DNA from: Lacrimispora amygdalina | GTDB taxonomy: Bacteria; Bacillota; Clostridia; Lachnospirales; Lachnospiraceae | DNA: 64,000 nucleotides | Assembly: GCF_900205965.1 (NCBI RefSeq) | Contig: NZ_OAOF01000015.1 | Span: forward strand, 1-64,000 | Reading direction: 5' to 3' | Shown here: positions 43,324 to 51,772 of the stretch, piece after piece | How the letters are laid out: each line of letters starts with the position of its first letter | How positions within the stretch are numbered: position 1 is the first letter of the stretch | The notes under the pieces: model-generated | Told to the model about the DNA's origin: nothing | The model's database searches: none | Seen by the model: only the letters and a program-made list of their open reading frames with translations | Translations under genes and position numbers: made by a program

Positions 43324-44763
43324 ATGGCAAAAGTTTATCAGGATTTGCGCAGTTTCCTTTCCACTCTGGAAGAAAACGGTCAGTTAGTACGAATTAAGGA
43401 GGAGGTCAATCCAGAGCCGGATATTGCGGCGGCAGGCAGGGCAGCGGCAAACATTGAGGGTGGCCCGGCTGTTTTGTTTGAGAAGGTTAAAGGATATCCT
43501 TACAGCGTAGTCACCAATGTACACGGTTCATGGGCTAATCATGCTCTGATGCTGGGGATGGAGAAAAAGGCAACCGTTAAGGAGCAATTTCATGAAATTA
43601 ACCGCAGATGGGACCGATTCCCGGTGAAACCTGAAATTCTTAAAAGAGAAGACGCTCCCTGTAAAGAAAATATCATTGATAAGGCGGAGGATATTAATCT
43701 GTTTGAGCTTCTTCCATTATATCGGATTAATGACCAGGATGGCGGTTTCTTCCTATCCAAAGCTTCTATTATTACGGCGGACCCAAAGGAGCCGGATAAC
43801 TTTGACAAGCTAAATGTAGGTACATACCGGATTCAGATAAAAGGGAAAAACCGTGTAGGCATTCAGGCGCTGGCATTTCATGATATTGCGATTCAACTGG
43901 AAGCGGCAGAGAGAAAGAATGAAAAGGTTCCGATCTGTATTACAGTCGGAAACAGCCCTCTGGTAACCTATATGGCATCCACACCAGTTATGTATACACA
44001 AAATGAGTACGAATTCGTAGGAGCCCTGCAGGATGGTGTGCCGACTCAGATTGTCCAGTCTGATCTATATAAGAATCTTTATGTTCCTGCCGGTTCTGAG
44101 GTTGTTTTGGAAGGTTATATTGAGCCAAGGGTTCGGGAAGTAGAAGGTCCGTTCGGAGAATTTCCGGGCTCCTACTCCGGTTCCAGACGCCAGTGCGTTA
44201 TTACAATTACTCATGTAACTCACAGAACCAACCCGATTTTTGAAAATCTGTATCTTGGTATTCCATGGACTGAAATTGATTATCTTATGGCATTAAATAC
44301 ATCGGTTCCTCTTTACCAGCAGATAAAAAGAGACTTCCCGGAAGTACAGGCTGTCAATGCGATGTATACACATGGAATCGGCTGTATTATATCCACGAAG
44401 GTAAGGTTTGGCGGATTTGGCAAAGAAGTGGCATTCCGGCTTCTTTCTACCCCTCATGGAGGTTCTTACAGTAAGATTATTATTATTGTTGATGAATTTG
44501 TCGATCCATTTAATCTCCCCCAGGTTATGTGGGCTCTGACAACCCGGGTAAGACCGGATAAGGATGTTGTAGTGATTCCTAACTGTCCGGGAATGCCTCT
44601 GGACCCCTCCTCATATCCTGCAGGAATGCATTCCAAACTGATTATTGATGCCACAACTCCAAAAGATCCGGAGCCAAACCCAAGAGAAGTAGAACTTTTA
44701 GAGCCGCCGGCAGGCTATGAGAAGTATGAAGATCTGATCCGAAAACTGATGTCTGAGATGTAA
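43324..44763 (+). CDS. UbiD-family hydroxyarylic acid decarboxylase, catalytic subunit
   Basis: A 479-residue UbiD-type enzyme that removes CO2 from hydroxybenzoate-like acids with prenylated FMN. The segments YQDLRSFLSTLEENGQLVRI, EGPFGEFPGSYS with an active-site Glu, and NCPGMPLDPSS are typical of the BsdC/LpdC/VdcC group. The operon also holds UbiX-like, BsdD-like and LpdD-like proteins, so it makes its own cofactor and accessory subunits. The substrate (4-hydroxybenzoate, protocatechuate, vanillate or gallate) cannot be settled here. AGGAGG precedes the ATG. Confidence 0.92.
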   Translation: MAKVYQDLRSFLSTLEENGQLVRIKEEVNPEPDIAAAGRAAANIEGGPAVLFEKVKGYPYSVVTNVHGSWANHALMLGMEKKATVKEQFHEINRRWDRFPVKPEILKREDAPCKENIIDKAEDINLFELLPLYRINDQDGGFFLSKASIITADPKEPDNFDKLNVGTYRIQIKGKNRVGIQALAFHDIAIQLEAAERKNEKVPICITVGNSPLVTYMASTPVMYTQNEYEFVGALQDGVPTQIVQSDLYKNLYVPAGSEVVLEGYIEPRVREVEGPFGEFPGSYSGSRRQCVITITHVTHRTNPIFENLYLGIPWTEIDYLMALNTSVPLYQQIKRDFPEVQAVNAMYTHGIGCIISTKVRFGGFGKEVAFRLLSTPHGGSYSKIIIIVDEFVDPFNLPQVMWALTTRVRPDKDVVVIPNCPGMPLDPSSYPAGMHSKLIIDATTPKDPEPNPREVELLEPPAGYEKYEDLIRKLMSEM

Positions 44764-44788
44764 GCTGATAACGAAAGGAGATTGAACT

Positions 44789-44995
44789 ATGAAATGTCCC
44801 CGCTGTGACGGAACTAAAATTGAAGTGATTGCAACCTCTCCTGTAGGAAATGTATGGGAAGTTTACGAATGTATGGATTGCTTCTATTCCTGGAGATCTA
44901 CTGAAACTCCTCAGATTCATGAAAAATTCAAGCTGAAAAAGGAACAGATTGATACTCTTCAGATTATTCCTCCTATTCCGCCTCTTGATAAGTGA
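44789..44995 (+). CDS. BsdD/VdcD-like small decarboxylase subunit
   Basis: A 68-residue protein with a zinc-ribbon pattern: Cys3 and Cys6 in CPRC, Cys28 and Cys31 in CMDC. It has the family segments VWEVYECMDC and IPPIPPL. In Bacillus and Streptomyces, BsdD and VdcD are small partners of the UbiD-type subunit. AAAGGAG precedes the ATG. Confidence 0.9.
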   Translation: MKCPRCDGTKIEVIATSPVGNVWEVYECMDCFYSWRSTETPQIHEKFKLKKEQIDTLQIIPPIPPLDK

Positions 44996-45028
44996 TTTTA
45001 GGATTTTAATTGTGAAAGGAGAAGCTTC

Positions 45029-46411
45029 GTGACATCCACCAAACAGAAAACAGGTTTTTTAATCGGTATTATTGTTTTTGTCCTTGTCCTACTTCTTCCC
45101 CTTGACGGTCTGTCTAAGGAAGGACAGATTTGTCTTGGATTAACATTAATGACAGTAGTCTGGTGGGCGGCGCAGGTTGCCCAGTCAGGCTATATTGGGG
45201 GATTTTATCTGGTCTGCGTATGTTTATTAAAGCTTGCTGATACGAAAGTGGTATTTGCAGGCTGGACAACCTCAACCCTGTGGCTGGTCATTGGTGCCTA
45301 TATGATTGCGGCAGCTGTTAAAAAGTCTGGATTAGGGGAACGTATTTCTTATGCCTACATCCTCAGATTTGTCAGCTCATGGAAGAGCATTATCATTGGC
45401 ATTTTTGTACTGACCTTTATATTATCACTGTTTATACCCCACCCCTGGCCGCGGGCGTTTTTAATCATGTCTGTCATGTCGGTTGTGATTAAGGCGGCTA
45501 ATATGCCAAAGGAAGATGCAGTCAAAGTAGGCTTTACGGTATTTGCAGCCTCAGTACCGGTTTCACTTATTTTTTTAACCGGAGATTCTGTCATCAACCC
45601 CCTGGTAGTGACTTACTGTACGACAGAAAGTATTAATTTTGTACGCTGGTTTCAGTTAATGGGACCTCCGGCCCTGTTTTTAAGCATCTCAACCATGCTT
45701 TTGATTCTGATTCTGTTTAAACCGTCAAAAGAAGTTGAAGTTAATTTTGAGGAAGTGCGTGCTGCGCAGTCATCCCTTGGTAAAATGACTGAAAGGGAAA
45801 AGAGAACCCTGATCTGGATATTGATTGCAATTGGTCTCTGGTTAACCAATGGGATTACCGGACTTGATGTGGGATGGGTCACTCTGGCTGTGGCAATGTG
45901 TATGGCTCTTCCGGTAATTGGTAATGTTCTGACAGTAAAGGAGTGGGGGGATGTTCCTGTTCATGTCCTGGTATTTCTAACCTCTGCCATTGCGATTGGA
46001 AAGGTAGGAGCAGTAACGGGCATGAATGAATGGCTTGCAGAAACCCTTCTTCCCAAAACCATGCCAGGCAACATATTTGTACTATCCCTGATGATTGCCG
46101 CAATTGCTATTGCAATTCATATGTTTATGGGGTCTGTAATAGCAGTCATGGGTGTTGCCATACCGGCAATCCTTGTATGTACCAATGCACTGGGAATCAA
46201 TGAAGTGGCAGTGATTTTTGTCATTTATCTGGCTATTTCCGGTCATTATATTCTTCCGTTCCACCACCTGAATATACTGGTGGGACAGGGAGAGGAAAAT
46301 GGAATGTATACGCAAAAGGAAACAGTAAAGATGGGAGTTCCGCTTCTTATTCCGATATTTTTTACCGTTGCTTTTGCAGTTATCTGGTTTACCGTGTCCG
46401 GTATTTTATAA
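45029..46411 (+). CDS. anion permease, SLC13/DASS-like
   Basis: A 460-residue membrane protein with about 12 helices, including VVWWAAQVAQSGYIGGFYL, the hairpin TGDSVINPLVVTYC and a duplicated one near FMGSVIAVMGVAIPAI. It fits the divalent anion:sodium symporter and CitM-like group. In this operon it probably imports the aromatic acid or exports a product; that is inference. The GTG start at 45029 has AAAGGAG at 7 bases. Confidence 0.82.
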   Translation: MTSTKQKTGFLIGIIVFVLVLLLPLDGLSKEGQICLGLTLMTVVWWAAQVAQSGYIGGFYLVCVCLLKLADTKVVFAGWTTSTLWLVIGAYMIAAAVKKSGLGERISYAYILRFVSSWKSIIIGIFVLTFILSLFIPHPWPRAFLIMSVMSVVIKAANMPKEDAVKVGFTVFAASVPVSLIFLTGDSVINPLVVTYCTTESINFVRWFQLMGPPALFLSISTMLLILILFKPSKEVEVNFEEVRAAQSSLGKMTEREKRTLIWILIAIGLWLTNGITGLDVGWVTLAVAMCMALPVIGNVLTVKEWGDVPVHVLVFLTSAIAIGKVGAVTGMNEWLAETLLPKTMPGNIFVLSLMIAAIAIAIHMFMGSVIAVMGVAIPAILVCTNALGINEVAVIFVIYLAISGHYILPFHHLNILVGQGEENGMYTQKETVKMGVPLLIPIFFTVAFAVIWFTVSGIL

Positions 46412-46435
46412 CTGCTTGTTAAGAGAGGTGTTTTA

Positions 46436-46999
46436 ATGCGAATTATTGTAGGTGTATCAGGAGCAACCGGTGTAGTGATGAGTTTATATCTGCTAAAAGC
46501 GCTGAAAAGTTTTAAGGATTGTGAGGTACATCTGGTGGTATCGGATTGTGCCAGAAAAACCTGGGAGCTTGAGACAGATGAACCCTTTGAGAGGTTAATT
46601 GAACAGGCAGATTATTATTATGATGTATATAATCTTGCAGCAGCCATCTCCAGCGGCTCATATCAGACAGACGGAATGATTATATTGCCCTGCAGTATGA
46701 AGACGCTGTCCGGAGTAGTAAACGGTTTCACCGATAATCTCCTGATCAGGGCAGCAGATGTCTGTATGAAGGAAAACCGGAAAGTGGTTCTTTGTACAAG
46801 AGAAATGCCTCTTGGAAAGGTTCATCTTCGCAATATGTCTGAGGCTGCAGATTTAGGTTGTACCATAATCCCCCCCATGCTGACTTTTTATAATGGCGCC
46901 CGTTCCCTGGATGATCAGATTAATCATGTGGTTGGTAAGATTCTGATGCAGTTTGGACTGGATTTAAAAAGCTTTGTTCCCTGGCACGGTGCAGAGTAG
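46436..46999 (+). CDS. UbiX/BsdB-like flavin prenyltransferase
   Basis: A 187-residue flavoprotein that joins dimethylallyl phosphate to FMN, making the cofactor for the UbiD-type enzyme. The N-terminal GVSGATG, the FMN/substrate segment PCSMKTLSGVVNGFTDNL and LCTREMPLGKVHL are typical. It is two genes ahead of an isopentenyl diphosphate isomerase that could provide the dimethylallyl donor. Confidence 0.93.
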   Translation: MRIIVGVSGATGVVMSLYLLKALKSFKDCEVHLVVSDCARKTWELETDEPFERLIEQADYYYDVYNLAAAISSGSYQTDGMIILPCSMKTLSGVVNGFTDNLLIRAADVCMKENRKVVLCTREMPLGKVHLRNMSEAADLGCTIIPPMLTFYNGARSLDDQINHVVGKILMQFGLDLKSFVPWHGAE

Positions 47000-47030
47000 G
47001 GCCGCGGAAATTAAAAAAGGAAGTGACACT

Positions 47031-47411
47031 ATGATAAGCAAAACCTTCGGAGCTGGAAAACATAGAATAAATCTTACTGCCCATCTGACAAACGGAAGCG
47101 GGCTGGCCGTTATTGTTGATGGAGGCGAACGGGCGCATCTGGGAGGTGTGGCATTAGCATCTCCGGGTGTAAAGATTGACGGGCAGCAGCTTTCAAACTG
47201 CGATCTTTGGACCCTGACAGTACCGGGACACAAAGATGTACAACTGGCAGAAAAGATTGCAAAGAAGTTATGTTTAGAAACCGGAGAGCCGGTGTCTGTA
47301 AGCCTTGGCGTCCACGTAGAGCATGCAACGGCACAGGACATTAATCTCCTGTGTGAAAATGTGGAAGCAGCTGCAGATCTGTTTTTAAAAGAATATCTGA
47401 AAGATGACTGA
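47031..47411 (+). CDS. LpdD-like prenylated flavin chaperone
   Basis: A 126-residue protein. The segments VIVDGGERAHLGGVALASPG and GHKDVQLAEKIAKKL match my recollection of the LpdD family, linked to gallate decarboxylase LpdC in Lactobacillus and thought to help deliver the prenylated flavin. The ATG at 47031 behind AAGGAAG is preferred over a longer frame overlapping the UbiX gene. Its presence beside a BsdD-like subunit is notable. Confidence 0.75.
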   Translation: MISKTFGAGKHRINLTAHLTNGSGLAVIVDGGERAHLGGVALASPGVKIDGQQLSNCDLWTLTVPGHKDVQLAEKIAKKLCLETGEPVSVSLGVHVEHATAQDINLLCENVEAAADLFLKEYLKDD

Positions 47412-47419
47412 TTGGAGCA

Positions 47420-47947
47420 ATGATGGATCATTTAATCTGTGTTGATATACAAGATCGGGAAATTGGGAATGCAACCAAAGAGGAGTGTCATAAAAAAGGA
47501 TTGCTTCACAGGGCTTTTTCGGTATTTTTGTATCATGAGGGAAAATTACTGCTTCAGCGGCGTGCATTGGAGAAATATCATTCCGGCGGCTTGTGGACCA
47601 ATGCATGCTGCTCCCATCCCCGCTGTCAGGAATCTTTAACGGAAGCAGTTGAGCGGCGGCTTTACCAGGAGCTTTCCGTTGTCTGCAGCTGTGAAGAGGT
47701 AGGAGAATTTATTTATTTTCACAAGTTTCATAACGAGATGTATGAATATGAATATGATCACGTATTTATTGGTCAGTATTATGGAGAAATCAGTCCGGAC
47801 AAGGAAGAGATTATGGATCTGAAATGGATGGAAATAGCTGATTTATCTGAAAGCATGCTGCACAATCCAGAACAATATACGGTATGGTTTCTGACTGCAG
47901 CACCTATGGTTATAAGAAAACTGACGGGCGGAAAAAAACCAGGGTAA
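47420..47947 (+). CDS. idi: isopentenyl-diphosphate delta-isomerase, type I
   Basis: A 175-residue Nudix-fold enzyme that interconverts isopentenyl and dimethylallyl diphosphate. The active Cys64 lies in LWTNACCSHPR, with a Nudix-like helix EAVERRLYQELSV and the catalytic Glu in YEYEYDHVF. It starts 8 bases after the LpdD-like gene and ends at a terminator, so it belongs to the decarboxylase operon. Two consecutive ATG codons are possible starts. Confidence 0.93.
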   Translation: MMDHLICVDIQDREIGNATKEECHKKGLLHRAFSVFLYHEGKLLLQRRALEKYHSGGLWTNACCSHPRCQESLTEAVERRLYQELSVVCSCEEVGEFIYFHKFHNEMYEYEYDHVFIGQYYGEISPDKEEIMDLKWMEIADLSESMLHNPEQYTVWFLTAAPMVIRKLTGGKKPG

Positions 47948-47962
47948 AGACCTGGATTTTTC
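47934..47962 (+). terminator. terminator of the decarboxylase operon
   Basis: Stem AAAAACCAGG against CCTGG-a-TTTTT with a 7-base loop; the idi stop codon lies inside it. Confidence 0.8.
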
Positions 47963-48018
47963 GCTGTTCAGAGATATTATCTATGCTTTAGAATAAATAC
48001 ATAATGAGAGGTACAATT

Positions 48019-49833
48019 ATGAGAGAGAAAAAAGGTTTCAATGAATTCATCAGAGGCTTATCGGTTAAATGGAAGTTATCAATCGGGTTTGGCGTTGTTT
48101 TTTTAATATTGCTGGTTTCCCTTGGAACTTCTGCGGCCAGTATATCCAAAATAGGTAATCAGGTAGAATTATATTCCAAATTTACCTATCCACTTACCTA
48201 TAACAACTTAGTGGCTCAACGGGAAGCTGTGTCGGTTCAGAGATTTTTGCTGATGGCGCTTCTAGAAAAGGAATCAGGGAAAGATTACCAGTCCTCTCTT
48301 GATATGTCCGGTAAAAGCGCACAAAATTTCATGGAGGTTTTTGATAAATTTGCTAAAAACCAGCGAAGCGCAGCAAATGATAAAAATATAGCAGATGTAA
48401 ATCAGCATGTACAGGAGGCAGAAGCAGCCCGTAATAAAATACTGGAACTGTTAAATGATCCGTCTACTAAGGATGCATCAGCTGCCTATAAAATTTTCCA
48501 GGAAGAATTTTTACCGCCTTTTAATCAGATTACAGATATAATGGAACAGATGAATGTGGTTGGAGCACAAAAAGCAGATATACAGAAGCAGACAGCAAAA
48601 AATGTGATTGCTGAGTCCTGGGTGATTCTACTGGTGGTGCTGGTGGCATCTGTTTTAGCAACCCTCTCTATTATTTTTATATTAACACGGGCAATACTTA
48701 AACCAGTCAAAGAAATAGAAGAAGTTTATAAGGATATGGCGGAAGGAAATCTCCGCTCAGAAATTCACTATGAAAGCCGTGATGAGCTGGGACGTATGGC
48801 AGACAGCATCCGTTCCACCAATGCAAGACTTACATCATATATTGAAGATATTATTTCAAAACTGACCATGCTGTCTCAGGGAAATATGAACTTTACTGTT
48901 GATCTGGATTATGTTGGGGATTTTTCAGCAATTAAAGAGTCTTTACTCAGTACCATTTCTTCTCTGAATGCAACCATGCAGGTAATTCATACCGCTGCGG
49001 AGCAGGTGAACTCCGGAGCAGGTCAGGTTTCTGATGCTTCCCAGGCACTTGCATCTGGTGCAACAGAGCAGGCGGCCACGATAGAAGAGCTGACTGCTTC
49101 CATTCACAGTGTAACAGAAAAAGCAGAAAAGAATACGACATCTGTACGTAATGCAACGGAATCCGTATTGCAGGCCGGCCAGGGCGTGGGAGAAAGCAAT
49201 AACCGAATGAAGCAGCTCAACGAAGCAATGAGAGAAATCAGCCATTCTTCTGAAGAGATTTCCAAGGTAACAAAGATTGTGGAAGACATTGCTTTCCAGA
49301 CAAATATCCTGGCATTAAATGCGGCAGTGGAAGCAGCAAGAGCGGGTGAGGCAGGAAAGGGCTTTGCGGTTGTTGCAGATGAAGTCAGAAATCTGGCTGC
49401 AAAATCAGCGGAAGCGGCCAAGCCGACGGCAGATCTGGTACAGAAATCTACGGATAAGGTAGCTGAAGGGGAACGGATGGCCAATGAAAGCTTAAAGCTT
49501 TTAGATGATGTTGCAGTAAAAGCGGATCTGGTTGATAAAGCAATAAAACAGATAGAATCCGACACTCAGGACCAGGCAAATGCCATTGTTGAAATTAATC
49601 AGGGACTTTCCCAGGTTTCTGCAGTTGTACAGACCAATGCTGCAACTGCAGAGGAAAGTTCTGCTTCCAGTGAGGAGCTGGCTGCACAGGCACAGATTCT
49701 TCGGGAACAGATTTCAAAATTCAAGCTTACAACGGTAACCGGTACAACCGGAAAAGAATCTTACAAGAAAAGAACTGTGGAACCGGAATTAAATCAATCA
49801 GCTGCTATTGACTCTGCGTCTGGAAAATATTGA
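48019..49833 (+). CDS. methyl-accepting chemotaxis protein
   Basis: A 604-residue chemoreceptor. A membrane helix near 19-40 and another near 195-218 enclose a helical (four-helix-bundle type) ligand-binding domain. A HAMP domain follows, then the signalling domain with the hairpin tip DIAFQTNILALNAAVEAARA (residues about 425-445). It has no CheW-binding C-terminal pentapeptide. GAGAGG at 7 bases supports the ATG at 48019 over that at 48004. It may report on aromatic acids given its neighbour, but nothing in the sequence shows that. Confidence 0.94.
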   Translation: MREKKGFNEFIRGLSVKWKLSIGFGVVFLILLVSLGTSAASISKIGNQVELYSKFTYPLTYNNLVAQREAVSVQRFLLMALLEKESGKDYQSSLDMSGKSAQNFMEVFDKFAKNQRSAANDKNIADVNQHVQEAEAARNKILELLNDPSTKDASAAYKIFQEEFLPPFNQITDIMEQMNVVGAQKADIQKQTAKNVIAESWVILLVVLVASVLATLSIIFILTRAILKPVKEIEEVYKDMAEGNLRSEIHYESRDELGRMADSIRSTNARLTSYIEDIISKLTMLSQGNMNFTVDLDYVGDFSAIKESLLSTISSLNATMQVIHTAAEQVNSGAGQVSDASQALASGATEQAATIEELTASIHSVTEKAEKNTTSVRNATESVLQAGQGVGESNNRMKQLNEAMREISHSSEEISKVTKIVEDIAFQTNILALNAAVEAARAGEAGKGFAVVADEVRNLAAKSAEAAKPTADLVQKSTDKVAEGERMANESLKLLDDVAVKADLVDKAIKQIESDTQDQANAIVEINQGLSQVSAVVQTNAATAEESSASSEELAAQAQILREQISKFKLTTVTGTTGKESYKKRTVEPELNQSAAIDSASGKY

Positions 49834-49917
49834 AATTAATCACACAATTGCTCCGTTTTCCGTTATAATAATACGGTAGCCGGTGAAATAATGGATAAAA
49901 TATAAAGGAGGACTGCT

Positions 49918-50616
49918 ATGTTAGGAATTATCGGAGCAATGGATGTGGAAGTTGCAGAAATAAAAGAATCCATGAAGGATGTTACGGTTGAAACCATAGC
50001 GGCAATGGATTTTTATAAAGGAACGTTAAAAGGACTTGAAGCAGTTGTGGTCCGGTGCGGGATTGGAAAGGTTAATGCTGCCATCTGTACACAGATTCTG
50101 GCGGATCATTACCATGTGAGCGCGGTCATTAATTCTGGAATAGCCGGTTCTTTAAAGAACGAAATTAATATTGGTGATGTAGTTCTGTCCACCGATGTGG
50201 TACATCATGATATGGATGCCACCGGCTTTGGTTACCCGGCAGGGCAGATTCCCCAGATGAAGGAATTTTCATTTCATGCGGATGAAAATCTTCGGAATCT
50301 GGCTGAGAATTGCTGCAAAGAGGTGAATCCTGAAGTTGGAATTTTTAAAGGAAGAGTGGTTTCAGGGGACCAGTTTGTTTCTGACAGGGTTAAAAAAACA
50401 TGGATCTCTGATACATTTAAAGGATTTTGTACGGAGATGGAGGGTGCTGCAATTGCTCAGACAGCCCACTTAAACCACATACCGTTTCTGGTTATCAGAG
50501 CAATCTCAGATAAGGCGGATGACAGCGCAAATATGGACTACAGCGAGTTTGAACAGAAGGCGGTTAAAGCTTCTGTGAACCTTATTTTAGCTATGGCAGA
50601 AAAATATTCAGATTAA
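49918..50616 (+). CDS. mtnN: 5'-methylthioadenosine/S-adenosylhomocysteine nucleosidase
   Basis: A 232-residue nucleosidase that cleaves adenine from MTA and SAH. The segments LGIIGAMDVEV, SGIAGSL, GDQFVS, MEGAAIAQ and the catalytic Asp in RAISDKAD are intact. AAGGAGG precedes the ATG. A TATAAT at 49864-49869 could be its -10 box, without a good -35. Confidence 0.96.
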   Translation: MLGIIGAMDVEVAEIKESMKDVTVETIAAMDFYKGTLKGLEAVVVRCGIGKVNAAICTQILADHYHVSAVINSGIAGSLKNEINIGDVVLSTDVVHHDMDATGFGYPAGQIPQMKEFSFHADENLRNLAENCCKEVNPEVGIFKGRVVSGDQFVSDRVKKTWISDTFKGFCTEMEGAAIAQTAHLNHIPFLVIRAISDKADDSANMDYSEFEQKAVKASVNLILAMAEKYSD

Positions 50617-50620
50617 CTTA

Positions 50621-50726
50621 AGAATCGAATCCTGGCAGGATTTGACGAACGATTCTAGGCTCTCTCATCTTCCCAAAGGCAGTCCGGGTGTTTATAATAA
50701 ACCTATCACCCGGAGATGCCGGGAAG
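50621..50726 (+). ncRNA. candidate structured RNA element (two hairpins), leader of the membrane protein gene
   Basis: Hairpin 1 (50621-50656): outer AGAATCG/CGATTCT and inner AATCCT-ggc-AGGATT. Hairpin 2 (50669-50726): CTTCCC/GGGAAG, GGCA/TGCC and CCGGGTG/CACCCGG nested around a 16-base AT-rich loop, 17 pairs in all. Neither is followed by a T run, so they are not simple terminators. Hairpin 2 ends 4 bases before the GGGGAG ribosome binding site of the next gene. No known riboswitch family was recognised. Confidence 0.55.
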
Positions 50727-50743
50727 AAAGGGGAGCTATTATT

Positions 50744-51661
50744 ATGCTGGAATTTTTACAGACAGGCAAAGCGTTATACGTGCTTGCAATTTTCTGCGGT
50801 ATTGGTATTATTACCAGATGGCTGACACGTAACCTCTACAAAAGACTGATTAAAGAATCAGATAATCTGACACTTACCAAAAACAGGAACCTTCGTGCAT
50901 TTAAACAGAAGACCGAATCAACTTATCAAATGAACCAGGGGATTCCCAGGGTCAAGGCTTATTTGGAAAGACAGATGTATGATTTTAAACATATGGGTAT
51001 TACACTCCATGGCTGGAACATGTTTTCCAATCAAATGACACTCTGGTGCTTCTTAGGAGGCGGTGCCGCCGCATTTGGTTCCTACTGGTACCGGACAGAT
51101 CCTTACTATATTGTGCTGTATGGTTCGGTAGGTATTATGGCAGGGCTGTTTACCATACTGGTGGATCATGGTGCCGGAATAACAGAAAAGCGGCAGCAGC
51201 TGTTTGCAGCACTGGATAATTATCTGGAGAATACATTGATCTACCGGCTGGATCAGGAGCGGGAGGAGTCGGCCTCCATGTCTGGTCCCAGACTGGAGCC
51301 TCGTGAGAATATCCGCTCGATCTATGCTGCCCAGACAAGGAATGCAGCAGAGCCGGAAGCGGAACCGGACCGGAAAGCGGACAGAAGGAGCACCAGGCAA
51401 AGGGGGCGTAACCGTCCTCAAAAGCAGGCGGAGGAATATTCTGATGAAATGGAGAATTTGTCAATGAGAGGAGAACCCATGGAATCAGTGGAAGCAAAAG
51501 GCTCCGTCCGTGACGTGGATTATTTAAAAAAGAGTCTGGAACAGATTGCGGCCAGCCGGGAAAAGGTGCGGGGCAGCAGGCAGGGAGAGGACTGGCTTAA
51601 GGATTTAAACCCGGAGGAAATAAAGCTTATCGGGGAGATTCTTCAGGAGTATTTAACATGA
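50744..51661 (+). CDS. conserved membrane protein of unknown function
   Basis: A 305-residue protein. An N-terminal helix (about 5-22, ALYVLAIFCGIGIITRWL) and two helices near 95-112 and 117-137 anchor it. The C-terminal half is soluble, highly charged and low in complexity (EAEPDRKADRRSTRQRGRN), ending in an amphipathic NPEEIKLIGEILQEYL. The ATG at 50744 has AAGGGGAG ahead; the longer frame runs through the structured leader. It looks Lachnospiraceae-typical, with no function I can name. Confidence 0.8.
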   Translation: MLEFLQTGKALYVLAIFCGIGIITRWLTRNLYKRLIKESDNLTLTKNRNLRAFKQKTESTYQMNQGIPRVKAYLERQMYDFKHMGITLHGWNMFSNQMTLWCFLGGGAAAFGSYWYRTDPYYIVLYGSVGIMAGLFTILVDHGAGITEKRQQLFAALDNYLENTLIYRLDQEREESASMSGPRLEPRENIRSIYAAQTRNAAEPEAEPDRKADRRSTRQRGRNRPQKQAEEYSDEMENLSMRGEPMESVEAKGSVRDVDYLKKSLEQIAASREKVRGSRQGEDWLKDLNPEEIKLIGEILQEYLT

Positions 51662-51772
51662 ACGTTTGGAGGGCAGAAGAAAATAAAGTCGCATTTCAAT
51701 GAATATTATGATATAATTTTCCTAAACAGGCAGACAGGAACCTGACATAATAGGAAAAGGAGAATATTAGCA

